Below are positions 48,511 to 57,091 of a stretch of DNA of 64,000 bases, one piece after another. The notes beneath the pieces are model-generated. The model did no database searches. It was given only the letters and a program-made list of their open reading frames with translations, and was not told the DNA's origin. The position numbers were made by a program, and so were the translations under genes. Every line of letters begins with the position of its first letter. Position 1 is the first letter of the stretch. Source of the stretch: Escherichia marmotae (GTDB lineage: Bacteria; Pseudomonadota; Gammaproteobacteria; Enterobacterales; Enterobacteriaceae); contig NZ_CP025979.1 of assembly GCF_002900365.1 (NCBI RefSeq), positions 3,286,001-3,350,000 of the forward strand, in the 5' to 3' direction.

Positions 48511-49725
48511 ATGCAAATCCATAAAGTAATAACCCCCGAGTTTGTGAAGAAGTTTTCCTGCGTCGGTCCCAACTGCCTGATTTCCTGCTGTCAGGGATGG
48601 AATATACACATCGACAAGAAAACCCATCATACTTACCTCAACGAACAACACCCGAAAATTGCCCAGTTGGCGAAAGAGAATCTATTACGGGTGCGAAATG
48701 GTAAAAGCCGCTATTCGATAATCAAACTGGACGCTCAGGGGCAGTGTCCGTTTCTCGATGAAAATAAACTCTGCCTGGTTCATCGCGATCTGGGAGAAGA
48801 AGCGCTTTCAGAAACCTGTTCTACTTATCCACGTAACAAAAGGCACTACGCGGATACAACTCGCCATTCGATGGTGCTCTCATGTCCAGAAGTAGCCCGA
48901 CTGGTATTGTTTGATGCCGACAGCATGTTAGTGTACGAACAGGATGAGCTGTTGGCGAAGGCGAAAACCCCCTTCACTGCCAGGCAGCCGGTTAATCAGA
49001 TCCACCAGATTGTGCATCTCTTTGCCTGGCACCTCCTGCAGTCGCCATCGTTGAACGTTGAAGAGAATCTGATGGCGCTGGCACAGTTTATGGTTTACCT
49101 ACAGCGCATTGAGTTCGATCTGCACCGCTATTTTGTGCAGGCTGAACAGTACCATCAGGAGTTATTAAGCGAGCTGGCGGCAGGTATTAGCCTGATGAGT
49201 CAATCAACGCCTACGGAGTCGGTGGGATTGAAGGTGCGTGCGCTGACGGTATTGGGTTCGCTTGTCGCGAATAAGAGCAGCAGGGATCGTATTATTGCTG
49301 ATGCGCATCGAAAGATGGCAGTGTATTTAGACGTAGCAAACAGCCCGGATAAGCAGGTTCTGGCTGACAAGTTTGCAGTTCTGGACAAGCAGTGGCAGCA
49401 GCTTTGCCAGGAATCTATCCTCAGCGCTCCGCATGTATTGCGCAATTTACTGACCTACAAAATTTACCACAGCCATTTTCCTGAGGCTGATTTCTCAACG
49501 GTTATGCGCCAGGTTTACCGTTTGATCCTCGACTATTTCTACACAAAGCATTTGCTGAGTGTGATATCGCTGGAAGTCACTCCAGATGAGGCAACGGTGC
49601 TGAAGATTGTGGCGAGCCTTGCTGAGAAAACCTTGCATTCGCCAATTATCAATCAGCGGATGGATAAAGCGATCGACATGATCAATACCGGGGACGATCT
49701 CTCCTGCTTGCTGTTGATTTGTTGA
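48511..49725 (+). CDS. FliB-family lysine N-methylase, orphan
   Basis: 404-residue homologue of the Salmonella flagellin lysine N-methylase FliB (about 401 residues). Cysteine-rich N-terminus: CVGPNCLISCCQGW (residues 17-30), CPFLDENKLC (about 84-93) and CSTYPR, then SCPEVARLVL. These cysteines hold an iron-sulfur cluster in FliB. The ending TGDDLSCLLLI aligns with FliB's TGDDLSMIHLL. FliB methylates surface flagellin lysines and normally sits beside fliC; here there are no flagellar genes and it occupies the expected setC position. Its target could be flagellin in trans or something else. Confidence 0.8.
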   Translation: MQIHKVITPEFVKKFSCVGPNCLISCCQGWNIHIDKKTHHTYLNEQHPKIAQLAKENLLRVRNGKSRYSIIKLDAQGQCPFLDENKLCLVHRDLGEEALSETCSTYPRNKRHYADTTRHSMVLSCPEVARLVLFDADSMLVYEQDELLAKAKTPFTARQPVNQIHQIVHLFAWHLLQSPSLNVEENLMALAQFMVYLQRIEFDLHRYFVQAEQYHQELLSELAAGISLMSQSTPTESVGLKVRALTVLGSLVANKSSRDRIIADAHRKMAVYLDVANSPDKQVLADKFAVLDKQWQQLCQESILSAPHVLRNLLTYKIYHSHFPEADFSTVMRQVYRLILDYFYTKHLLSVISLEVTPDEATVLKIVASLAEKTLHSPIINQRMDKAIDMINTGDDLSCLLLIC

Positions 49726-49882
49726 AAAACAGGCGCAGTAGTAAGCCAGAAATCCTAGGGAATGCCAGCTTCAGCTCCCGTTGTTTTATCAGCGCTGGTA
49801 AAGCCAGGTCGATATGAAGCAGCATCGGGGAACAGGATTTCCCGGTGATTGCGGCCAGATCAGTCAGGTAAGATACCCCCAA
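49682..49882 (-). other. Short open frame, possible gene remnant
   Basis: A 66-codon frame overlapping the 3' end of the FliB-like gene by 44 bp, with an internal TGKSCSPMLLHIDLALPALIKQRELKLAF stretch that looks protein-like. It may be the decayed end of a lost gene of the setC/selC interval or mobile element. No clear Shine-Dalgarno; I do not recognise it. Confidence 0.25.
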
Positions 49883-49927
49883 TGCCCCCCCAAAAATAAC
49901 GTGCCGCAGGTTGAAGTCGGTTGACCT

Positions 49928-50016
49928 CAGGATACAAAGAAATCCAGGTATATAAGGAAATAGAAGAGGTTTTGTGAATGTCGGGAGAGTTCAGAAGAGG
50001 CAAATTGGCGGAAGAT
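49928..50016. repeat. 89-bp direct repeat, copy 1 (selC flank and partial att)
   Basis: Matches 54169-54257 at 87 of 89 positions (differences near 49939 and 49943). It ends ATTGGCGGAAGAT, whose last bases equal the extreme 3' end of selC in reverse complement (TGGCGGAAGAT), then diverges (TATCGGGG instead of CACAGGAG). It looks like native selC 3' flank bordering an older or degenerate integration junction. Confidence 0.9.
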
Positions 50017-50138
50017 TATCGGGGTCGTATTTGATGGTTAATTTATTGATTTAATATTCATATTTTGAATTGGATAAATGAGTAACCCCCATAAGTATCC
50101 CCAAATGGTTTTGCATATGGAGTTGGGGGCATTCTGAG

Positions 50139-51176
50139 CTACTTTTTCGACTCTTTATTCCACTGTAGCAAAGCGGCAATATCCTTCTCGCCTTCGGCCT
50201 CTTTTAAGCACCGTTGTTGTTTGGCAAACTGAACATACTCCGTCTGCGCTTTTTCATCGGCCATTTTCTTACTGATTTTACCCGCGCCGTGTAGAACCTC
50301 ACGGTCATTAAATTGCAGGAACTGATCCAGCTTATCCTGCCAGTCGCGCAAAAAGACCTGCTGACGACGACGGGCTTGATCCTCGGCAAAGTCCAGCCAC
50401 ATGTTAACCACGCGATTAAGCTCGCTGACTTCATCCTGGGTGAGATAATTTTTTGCCACCGTCACGTCGCTCTTACGCACCTCTTCACCTTTATAGCTGG
50501 TCAGCCCCATATGCGGCTGGCTGGCATCGGCACGCAGATGAATGAGTTCAGCAGCGGTATGCCCGGTACAGGCAAAATGCAGTTTGTTCTGGATGGTTTG
50601 AAAAAATTGCGTGGTTTCTTTTAACGAAGGCTGATAGTCAGCAGCTAATGCAAAGATCTCCCGCACCCGCAAATATACCCGGCGCTCGCTGGCGCGAATA
50701 TCGCGGATACGTTCGAGCATCTCATCAAAATAGTCGGGCACAACCGATGAACCGACAGGGGGATTCTTCAGTCGCTCATCGTCCATCACAAAACCTTTGA
50801 TCAGGTATTCCTGAAGCGTCTGTGTTGCCCACTGACGGAATTGAGTGCCGCGAGGCGAGCGAACGCGATAGCCAACAGCGAGTATTACAGGCAGGCTGTA
50901 ATGTAGCTTGTTGCGACTTACCTGGCGGTTACCTTCCTGTTGAACTTGTAAGTAAGACTTACAGGTTGCGTTTTGGTCAAGTTCGCCTTCTTCATAGATC
51001 GCTTTAATGTGCTGCGTGACGGCCTGAGGAGTGATCTGATAAAGGTTTGCGATGGTTGCCTGAGGGAGCCAGAGTGTTTCTTGTTCAAAGCGACATTCAA
51101 CACGCACTTCTCCGTCACCGCTGGCAAACATAATAAATTCGCCTTCTGGGGACTGGGTTAAGTCTTTGTCTGACAT
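50139..51176 (-). CDS. rhuM: RhuM-family protein
   Basis: 345-residue soluble protein of the RhuM (virulence RhuM) family, named for a gene of Salmonella SPI-3, an island also located at selC. The N-terminal region (residues 24-110) resembles a helix-turn-helix segment (LPQATIANLYQITPQAVTQHI) followed by the family core NKLHYSLPVILAVGYRVRSPRG and RQWATQTLQEYLIKGFVMDDERL. The C-terminal part is helical and charged with Fic/DOC-like context (HFACTGHTAAELI...R). Function is unknown; such genes often sit in defence or restriction clusters. Lies between the two 89-bp repeats. Confidence 0.85.
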   Translation of the reverse strand: MSDKDLTQSPEGEFIMFASGDGEVRVECRFEQETLWLPQATIANLYQITPQAVTQHIKAIYEEGELDQNATCKSYLQVQQEGNRQVSRNKLHYSLPVILAVGYRVRSPRGTQFRQWATQTLQEYLIKGFVMDDERLKNPPVGSSVVPDYFDEMLERIRDIRASERRVYLRVREIFALAADYQPSLKETTQFFQTIQNKLHFACTGHTAAELIHLRADASQPHMGLTSYKGEEVRKSDVTVAKNYLTQDEVSELNRVVNMWLDFAEDQARRRQQVFLRDWQDKLDQFLQFNDREVLHGAGKISKKMADEKAQTEYVQFAKQQRCLKEAEGEKDIAALLQWNKESKK

Positions 51177-51249
51177 GCCGCCTCCGTTAGAATCAAATCC
51201 GTAATGCTATAACTCACGTAGTATGCCAGAGAACCGCATATGAACAGTG

Positions 51250-51366
51250 TTATTTTGCTGATAACGCTGACGGATAGTGCTTCGCCACCATGTCATTCAT
51301 CTTACCCACCAGATCCAGCCGCTTGAATGTGATATGCCCACTGCCTTTCTGGTAATCGAGTGCCAT
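51250..51366 (-). CDS. Small unrecognised ORF upstream of rhuM
   Basis: 38 codons beginning MALDYQKGSGHITFKRLDLV, with a well-placed Shine-Dalgarno (GGAGG, 5-nt spacing), ending 74 bp before rhuM on the same strand. Basic and amphipathic. I do not recognise the family; it may be an intact small protein co-transcribed with rhuM or the N-terminal remnant of a larger gene. Confidence 0.45.
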   Translation of the reverse strand: MALDYQKGSGHITFKRLDLVGKMNDMVAKHYPSALSAK

Positions 51367-51434
51367 GACATCCTCCGGCTTTTGACGAATCCATCATCCA
51401 GGGGGATGTGCGCCAGTAACTAACCTGATACCCC

Positions 51435-51442
51435 AAAAATAA
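51435..51442. repeat. IS66 target-site duplication, left copy
   Basis: AAAAATAA immediately left of the element, identical to 54142-54149 immediately right. Eight bases is the standard IS66-family duplication. Confidence 0.95.
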
Positions 51443-51472
51443 GTAAGCGGCTCGTCAGAACCGTATTGATAT

Positions 51473-53044
51473 TTACTGAGAGCTCAGATCAACTTTCCAG
51501 GGCAACAGATCGCGTACCCGGTTTGCCGGCCAGTCCTGGATATGTTCAATGACGTAACGCAGCCACTTTTCTGGCTCCACATTGTTCAGACGGCATGTGC
51601 CGATCAGCGAGTACAACACCGCCGCATGTTCACCACCGCTGTCGGAACCCGCGAACATCCAGTTTTTCCGGCCTACGGCCACTCCCCGTAAGGCGTTCTC
51701 TGCGATGTTGTTGTCGATTTCCACCCAGCCATTACTGCAGTACACGTTCAGTGCATCCCACTGTTTCAGCAGGTATGCGAACGCTTTTGCCGTATCTGAG
51801 TGACGCGACAGTGTTTTCATCTGTTGCTGTATCCAGTCATACAGTGACTGCATCAGTGGCGCGGCTCTGGCTTTTCTTGCCGCCAGACGCTGTTCTGCTG
51901 AACAGCCCCGGACCTCTGCCTCGATAGCATACAGTTCACCGATACGCTGCAGGGCTTCCGTGGTGATGTCGGTGGGCGCTCTTGCATGCACATCGTGGAT
52001 TTTTCTCCGGGCATGAGCCATACACGCGGCTTCCGTTATTCTGCCGGATTCGTATAACACCCGGTAACCACCGTAAGCATCGGCCTGAAGCACACCGCTG
52101 TAACCGGCCAGGTGATTTTGTGGATGGATACCTTTCCGGTCCGGACTGTACGCGAACCAGACCGCCGGGGGCATCTGTGAACCGGCGTTGCGGTCATCAC
52201 GGACGTAGACCCACAGCCGGGCTGTCCGGGTTTTACCGCTGCCCGGCTCCTGGACCGGGACGGGGATATCATCGGCATGGACTTTACCGGGCATCAGCAC
52301 ATACTGGCGCAGTACGTCATACAGCGGCTCCAGCAGTTCAGCAACGGCACCGGTCCAGCGCCCCAGTGTGGCACGGCTCAGCTCCACTCCCTGACGACGG
52401 TATATTTCTGACTGGCGGTATAACGGCAGATGGTCTGCATATTTCCCGGTGACAACATGGGCCAGAAGCCCCGCTCCGGCATAACTGCGTGCAATGGGTT
52501 TTGAAGGTACTGGTGCCTGCACGATATGGTCGCACCGGCAACAGGCCAGTTTCGGACGTTGTGTTTCGATAACCTTAAAGGCGCTGCTGATAAGCTCCAG
52601 TTGCTCTGACACATCACATCCCAGAGAACTGAGTTCACCACCACAGGCAGGACAGCATTCCTCTTCCGGCCGGATAACCCGGGTTTCACGGGGAAGTGAG
52701 GCCGGTAACGGTTTACGGGCTGAAGACTGGCGCAGGGCGGATGGCAGTACCGGGTCATATTGCTCACCCAGCGTTTCCGCCATTTCTTCCTGAAGTGCGC
52801 TGATTCGCTCCTGAGCTTCCTGTATCTGCCGTTCGGTTTTTGCACGAAGTTTTTCTGAGCTTTTACCGAACTGCATACGTTGCAGTTTCGCAACCAGCGC
52901 CTTCAGCCGGTTGATTTCGGAAGCATAAGCCGCCACCCGCTGTGAGAGCAGGCGGTTGTATTCAGCCATCTGGCGGATGGTGTCCTGTTGCGTCTGCAAC
53001 AGTGCCCGCAGGCGGGCGTTCTCATGAGCAAGTGAGGTGTCCAT
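51473..53044 (-). CDS. IS66-family transposase TnpC
   Basis: 523-residue transposase. An N-terminal leucine-rich coiled region (about 5-75) precedes the zinc-finger segment CCPACGGELSSLG then CCRCDHIVQ. The DDE catalytic domain includes VHADDIPVP (Asp), LQADAYGGY (Asp) and IDNNIAENALR (Glu). The C-terminal IS66 segment is intact (NNVEPEKWLRYVIEHI). Starts 19 bp after tnpB. Confidence 0.95.
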   Translation of the reverse strand: MDTSLAHENARLRALLQTQQDTIRQMAEYNRLLSQRVAAYASEINRLKALVAKLQRMQFGKSSEKLRAKTERQIQEAQERISALQEEMAETLGEQYDPVLPSALRQSSARKPLPASLPRETRVIRPEEECCPACGGELSSLGCDVSEQLELISSAFKVIETQRPKLACCRCDHIVQAPVPSKPIARSYAGAGLLAHVVTGKYADHLPLYRQSEIYRRQGVELSRATLGRWTGAVAELLEPLYDVLRQYVLMPGKVHADDIPVPVQEPGSGKTRTARLWVYVRDDRNAGSQMPPAVWFAYSPDRKGIHPQNHLAGYSGVLQADAYGGYRVLYESGRITEAACMAHARRKIHDVHARAPTDITTEALQRIGELYAIEAEVRGCSAEQRLAARKARAAPLMQSLYDWIQQQMKTLSRHSDTAKAFAYLLKQWDALNVYCSNGWVEIDNNIAENALRGVAVGRKNWMFAGSDSGGEHAAVLYSLIGTCRLNNVEPEKWLRYVIEHIQDWPANRVRDLLPWKVDLSSQ

Positions 53045-53063
53045 ATCCTCACTTTACAACGGG

Positions 53064-53411
53064 TTATATGCGGATTCCAGCGCGTTCCGTTCGTTTCGGG
53101 TGCTTCCAGTTGATACCTTCAGGAAGCATGGATAACTGAGCCGGAGTAAGGTGCACCTTGCCGTCACGGGTGACTGGCCAGACGAAGCGGCCCCGCTCCA
53201 GGCGTTTGGTGAAGAGGCACAGTCCGTCACTGTCAGCCCACAACACTTTTATCTGGTCACCCCGGCGTCCGCGGAAGATGAACAGGTGTCCGGAGAACGG
53301 GTCATCCTTCAGGACGTTCTGAACTTTTGATGCCAGGCCGTTAAAGCCATTCCGCATGTCGGTGATACCGGCAACCAGCCAGATACGCGAACCGGCAGGG
53401 AGAGATATCAT
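53064..53411 (-). CDS. IS66 accessory protein TnpB
   Basis: 115-residue IS66 Orf2-like protein with the hallmark DMRNGFNGLASKVQ and GHLFIFRGRRGDQIKVLWAD segments. Required with TnpC for transposition of this subgroup. Its ATG overlaps the tnpA stop (TGATG), indicating coupling. Confidence 0.95.
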   Translation of the reverse strand: MISLPAGSRIWLVAGITDMRNGFNGLASKVQNVLKDDPFSGHLFIFRGRRGDQIKVLWADSDGLCLFTKRLERGRFVWPVTRDGKVHLTPAQLSMLPEGINWKHPKRTERAGIRI

Positions 53412-54058
53412 CAGTGGCTGCTCCCTTTTATTTCGCGGATAAGTGTCTGTAATAACGCCGGCGTCAGTTTACCTTTAAGCCTGAGAGTTCCGGCCGGCAG
53501 AACCAGCTCACAACACAGACTGTCGGACGGTGTATTTATCTGCTCTGGTTCCTGTGCGGGGGCCGGGATTTTATTATCCGGCTCCGGCGTTAACGTCACG
53601 GGAAGCAGTGCCGGCATATTTTTTCCGGAAGGCAGCAGGCCACCTTTCCGGTATTGATGGCGCCAGTTGAAGAGCAGGTTATCGTTGATTCCGTTTTCCC
53701 GGGCGATCTGCGCCACACAGGCTCCGGGCTGCAGTGACTGCTCCACTAAGGCGATTTTAAACTCATAAGGGAAGTTGGGCCGCCGGGGACGTTTTTTTAC
53801 CACGGGGGCTTCGGATATAACGGTGCTTTCAGGACGTACGACTGGTACCGTGGAAAATTGTCCGTAAAGGCAGGCATCAAGTTCCTGCTCCGACATGCCT
53901 GCGGGCAAAGGCCACGAAAGGCCAGCTCTCCGAAAGCGCACGAACATACTACAAACTGTTGATTTTGGTACACCCAGGCGACGCCCGGCCACAACCCGGG
54001 GTAAATGTTCTTCAAAGTGAAGACGTAAAGCTTCAGTGATCCAGGTCCGGTGTTTCAT
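53411..54058 (-). CDS. IS66 accessory protein TnpA
   Basis: 215 residues from MKHRTWITEA (an alternative start 10 codons upstream exists within the element end). Two parts: an N-terminal helix-turn-helix (RVVAGRRLGVPKSTVCSMFVRFR, about 20-45) and the IS66 TnpA/IS3-OrfA-like helix-turn-helix (FKIALVEQSLQPGACVAQIARENGINDNLLFNWRHQYR, about 100-140). Longer than the typical 110-140-residue IS66 TnpA because of the extra N-terminal module. Confidence 0.9.
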   Translation of the reverse strand: MKHRTWITEALRLHFEEHLPRVVAGRRLGVPKSTVCSMFVRFRRAGLSWPLPAGMSEQELDACLYGQFSTVPVVRPESTVISEAPVVKKRPRRPNFPYEFKIALVEQSLQPGACVAQIARENGINDNLLFNWRHQYRKGGLLPSGKNMPALLPVTLTPEPDNKIPAPAQEPEQINTPSDSLCCELVLPAGTLRLKGKLTPALLQTLIREIKGSSH

Positions 54059-54141
54059 ACGATAGTGTCCATTAAAAATGATGGACATTATTTTTGTAGA
54101 GCCGGAGGAAACAGACCAGACGGTTTAAATGAGCCGGTTAC

Positions 54142-54149
54142 AAAAATAA
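54142..54149. repeat. IS66 target-site duplication, right copy
   Basis: AAAAATAA, identical to the left copy at 51435-51442. Confidence 0.95.
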
Positions 54150-54168
54150 CGCTATTCAGGACGGGTCA

Positions 54169-54257
54169 CAGGATACAAATAAAGCCAGGTATATAAGGAA
54201 ATAGAAGAGGTTTTGTGAATGTCGGGAGAGTTCAGAAGAGGCAAATTGGCGGAAGAT
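54169..54257. repeat. 89-bp direct repeat, copy 2
   Basis: Second copy of the selC-flank repeat; see copy 1. Here it continues without break into the full 21-base selC 3'-end match at 54247-54267. Confidence 0.92.
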
Positions 54258-54267
54258 CACAGGAGTC
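54247..54267 (-). other. Distal attachment site (selC 3'-end duplicate) of the P4-like satellite
   Basis: TGGCGGAAGATCACAGGAGTC is identical to the reverse complement of the last 21 bases of E. coli tRNA-Sec (selC), GACTCCTGTGATCTTCCGCCA; the next bases then depart from selC. This is the expected direct-repeat half of an att pair whose other half is selC itself, beyond the right edge after int. Confidence 0.88.
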
Positions 54268-54393
54268 AAAATTGCCATATAACTATTTGATTCAAATCGT
54301 TTATATTTTTCTATTCTAATTCATTTATACACATCCTTATACATATAATATCTATCGATTAATTGTTACACGTATCTTCACGCACGTTAACTC

Positions 54394-54700
54394 AGGAAAA
54401 AAATTTTTTTTCGAAAGAACTGTTCACACTGTTCACCTTTCTTTTTTCTCCTTTTATTTCAGTATGATAGGTGGTGAATAATGGGTGAAGGGTGAACATT
54501 CGATTCTTCACCTCCGGCATTCTGCCGGTGTGACTCATACCGGTGATTAATCCCCCGTACTGAAATCACACAGGGAGAAAAAAAGTTTTTTTTGATTTGA
54601 TTGTTCACACTGTTCACCTTTCGTTTTTCTCTTTTAATTTCAGTGTGATAACGGGTGAATATACGGTGAAGGGTGAACAGTGGATTGTTCACCTTCGGGG
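54394..54700. repeat. crr: cis replication region with two ~125-bp direct repeats
   Basis: Two imperfect repeats, about 54394-54517 and 54572-54700. Each has an A/T tract, TGTTCACACTGTTCACCTTTC, a pyrimidine run, and GGTGAAGGGTGAACA followed by TTCACC. The GGTGAACA-type iterons are binding sites for the alpha protein. Position downstream of alpha and paired-repeat form match P4 crr, required with ori for replication. Confidence 0.88.
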
Positions 54701-54743
54701 AGTTCAGGGATAAAAAAAGACCGGCAGATGCCGGTCAGGTGGG

Positions 54744-57077
54744 TCAGGTTGTTGCAGGGTCGTCACATTTTGGCAGCCAGTCGCCGTAGCTTTCCTCTTT
54801 CAGCGTCAGGTTGGTCTGTATCCCCTGTTTGGTATGGCGCTTCTCGTAATTCAGTCCGTATTCCTTCAGCATCACCGGCAGCCCCAGCCCGAACATTTTC
54901 AGACTGAGTACATTCCGGTAGCCGTTTGCCTCCATGTAGGCCAGATAGGCGTGATAGAGGTATTTACGGTAATTGCGCGGGATGATACTGGCGTTCCCCA
55001 TATACATGCCGCTGGTCTGCGGCAGGGTTTCCAGATAGCCGATAAAATCAAACGTCGGGTCGGCATCCCGTTTGATGTTCAGCGCCTCGTCTGAGTTTTG
55101 CTGGGACTGAAGCAGTGACCGGGCGAGCATCGGGTCGCTGAACTTCTGCATCAGGTGACGCACGATGACCGCCAGCTCGCGGGTGATTTTGTCCTTAAGC
55201 TGCGGGTCGCGCTCCTGCGGGGCTATCTGTTCCGGGAAGTGAATAATCACCCGCCGGCGTGACACGCCGCCGCTGCGGTCGGTGAAGCGCATCGGGTTAT
55301 TGTTCACGGCCAGAATCACCGCCGGGATATGCGTGGAGTATGCATCCCGGTATTTCGGGTCAACGGACACCGCATCGCCGCCGGTGATGGCCTTGAGTCC
55401 GGCACCGTCGCCGCTCCATTTTTCCTGGTCCGGCAGGCGTATCAGTGAGAAGCCAGTTAACGCGGCACGTTCACGCGGGGATTCCAGCGTCTCAATGGTG
55501 GCCGATGTGGCGTTATCCTCCCCGGCCAGCAGGGTGGCGATTTCGGCCATGATACTTTTGCCGCTGCCGCCGGGACCGGTCACCTCCAGAAAGAGCTGCC
55601 AGTCGTAGCGGTTTGCCAGCACCATAAACAGTGCGGCCAGAATCACGTCGCGTTTTTCCGCACGGCCACCGGCGGCACGGTCAAGCCAGCGCCAGAACGC
55701 GGGGGCGTGGGTTTCCAGCGTTTCCCCTTCCACCGGCGGGGTGAAATCCACATCACACAGGGTGCGCATCCAGTGTGACGGACTGTGCGGGTGGAACGTG
55801 CCGTTCTGCGTGTCGAGCACGCCGTTACGAAAGCCAATCAGGCGGCGGGAGGGGGCTTCCTGCTGCGGAATAATCAGCTTCAGGGTGTCCACCACGGAGG
55901 CCACTTTCCCGGAGGAGAACGGCGCGCGCAGACGCTGAAACAGCCCGGCCACATCCCGGGCAAAGTCCTGTGGTGGCAGCACCTTCCAGACACCATTTTC
56001 ATAGCGGGACAGAAGCTGGCCGTTGGCATCGACCGCGAGCGCCTCGCCGTAATGCTCATAGATACGCATGGCCTTTTCGCTGGTACTCATGGCGGAAAAC
56101 TCCGCTTCGCTCATGGTGTCGAACGGGCTTTCAGCCGGTGGCCGGATGGCATCATAAATGGCCTTACGGGTGGCTTCCCCGCCGTACTGCGTGAAGGCAT
56201 CATTCCAGTCACCGAAGACCGGCGGCAGGGCAACAACACCTTCACACGCATCTGCGGCTGCGGCGGCTTTTTTCTGGCCGTCACCGCTGAGGTCACGGTC
56301 AGCGGCAAGGACAATCTGACAGGCGGGATGCTTCTGCCGGGCAAGGCTGGCCAGAGAAAGGAGGTTCACGGAAGAAAGCGCCACCATCACCGTTTCACCG
56401 GTCAGGTGATGCACGGTTAGTGCGGTCGCGTATCCCTCCGCTATCCACAGACGTTTTCCGGCCTGATTCTGTCCTTCAAGGGTGTGACAGGTGCCCCTGA
56501 CCTGTCCGCCTTTCAGGGTGCGCTTACGGCCGTCAGCGCTGATTAACTGAAGGTTAACCAGTTCGCCGCTGTCGTCATACAGTGGCACCACAAGGTCACC
56601 GGCGCGCCAGCTCACGCCACCGGCTCTGTGTGTGCCGGTCAGCATCCGGCATTCCCGGCCGGGAAAGCCCTTGCGGGTCAGGTAGGCGTTACCGGTTCCG
56701 GGACGGGTTTTCGCCATCAGGGTTTGTGCCAGTGCGGCGGCGTTCTTCCGGGCAGCGTCTGTTTCAGCACCGGCGGCGGTCGTCACTGCCGGGTCAGCCG
56801 GGGGCAGGCTGCCGGTCACGGCAGCCACCTTTGTGGCCGCGTCGGACGGGGAAACACCAAACACCTTTTCAACCAGTTTCAGGCCGTCACCGGCACCACA
56901 CTGATTGCAGTACCAGGTGCCGCGCCCCTCCCTGTCATCAAAACGGAAGCGGTCACTCCCGCCACAGACCGGACAGGGCTGATGATGGTTCTTCAGCACC
57001 TGAATCCCCAGCGCCGGGAGAATACGCGGCCAGTGACCGAGCGCATGGCTGACGGTGGCGGTTACGTTCATTTTCAT
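54744..57077 (-). CDS. Satellite alpha protein: primase-helicase-origin binding
   Basis: 777 residues, the same length as P4 gp-alpha. An N-terminal zinc finger has CPVC at residues 35-38 and CNQC at 57-60. A Toprim-type primase core follows around 200-290 (WIAEGYATAL; VLAADRDLSG), then an SF3 helicase with Walker A GPGGSGKS and NNNPMRF (about 505-600). The C-terminal region binds ori and crr iterons. It primes and unwinds satellite DNA independently of DnaA, DnaB and DnaG. It follows cnr by 14 bp in the leftward replication operon. Confidence 0.95.
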   Translation of the reverse strand: MKMNVTATVSHALGHWPRILPALGIQVLKNHHQPCPVCGGSDRFRFDDREGRGTWYCNQCGAGDGLKLVEKVFGVSPSDAATKVAAVTGSLPPADPAVTTAAGAETDAARKNAAALAQTLMAKTRPGTGNAYLTRKGFPGRECRMLTGTHRAGGVSWRAGDLVVPLYDDSGELVNLQLISADGRKRTLKGGQVRGTCHTLEGQNQAGKRLWIAEGYATALTVHHLTGETVMVALSSVNLLSLASLARQKHPACQIVLAADRDLSGDGQKKAAAAADACEGVVALPPVFGDWNDAFTQYGGEATRKAIYDAIRPPAESPFDTMSEAEFSAMSTSEKAMRIYEHYGEALAVDANGQLLSRYENGVWKVLPPQDFARDVAGLFQRLRAPFSSGKVASVVDTLKLIIPQQEAPSRRLIGFRNGVLDTQNGTFHPHSPSHWMRTLCDVDFTPPVEGETLETHAPAFWRWLDRAAGGRAEKRDVILAALFMVLANRYDWQLFLEVTGPGGSGKSIMAEIATLLAGEDNATSATIETLESPRERAALTGFSLIRLPDQEKWSGDGAGLKAITGGDAVSVDPKYRDAYSTHIPAVILAVNNNPMRFTDRSGGVSRRRVIIHFPEQIAPQERDPQLKDKITRELAVIVRHLMQKFSDPMLARSLLQSQQNSDEALNIKRDADPTFDFIGYLETLPQTSGMYMGNASIIPRNYRKYLYHAYLAYMEANGYRNVLSLKMFGLGLPVMLKEYGLNYEKRHTKQGIQTNLTLKEESYGDWLPKCDDPATT

Positions 57078-57091
57078 GGTGTTGTTCTCCT

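Larger units (their letters stand above)
51443..54141. mobile_element. Complete IS66-family insertion sequence
   Basis: 2699 bp, bounded by imperfect terminal inverted repeats starting GTAAGCGGCTC (51443-51464) and, in reverse complement, GTAACCGGCTC (54120-54141), matching at 17 of 22 positions. Perfect 8-bp flanking duplications AAAAATAA. It carries tnpA, tnpB and tnpC in the family order on the minus strand, all open. Perfect duplications and intact genes indicate recent insertion. The specific name (ISEc8, IS679, ISCro1 or other) cannot be fixed without ISfinder. Confidence 0.95.

Noticed and set aside
54394..54700. CRISPR-like array from repeated TTCACC units
   Set aside because: Two long direct repeats with iterons, no regular spacer-repeat periodicity; fits P4 crr.
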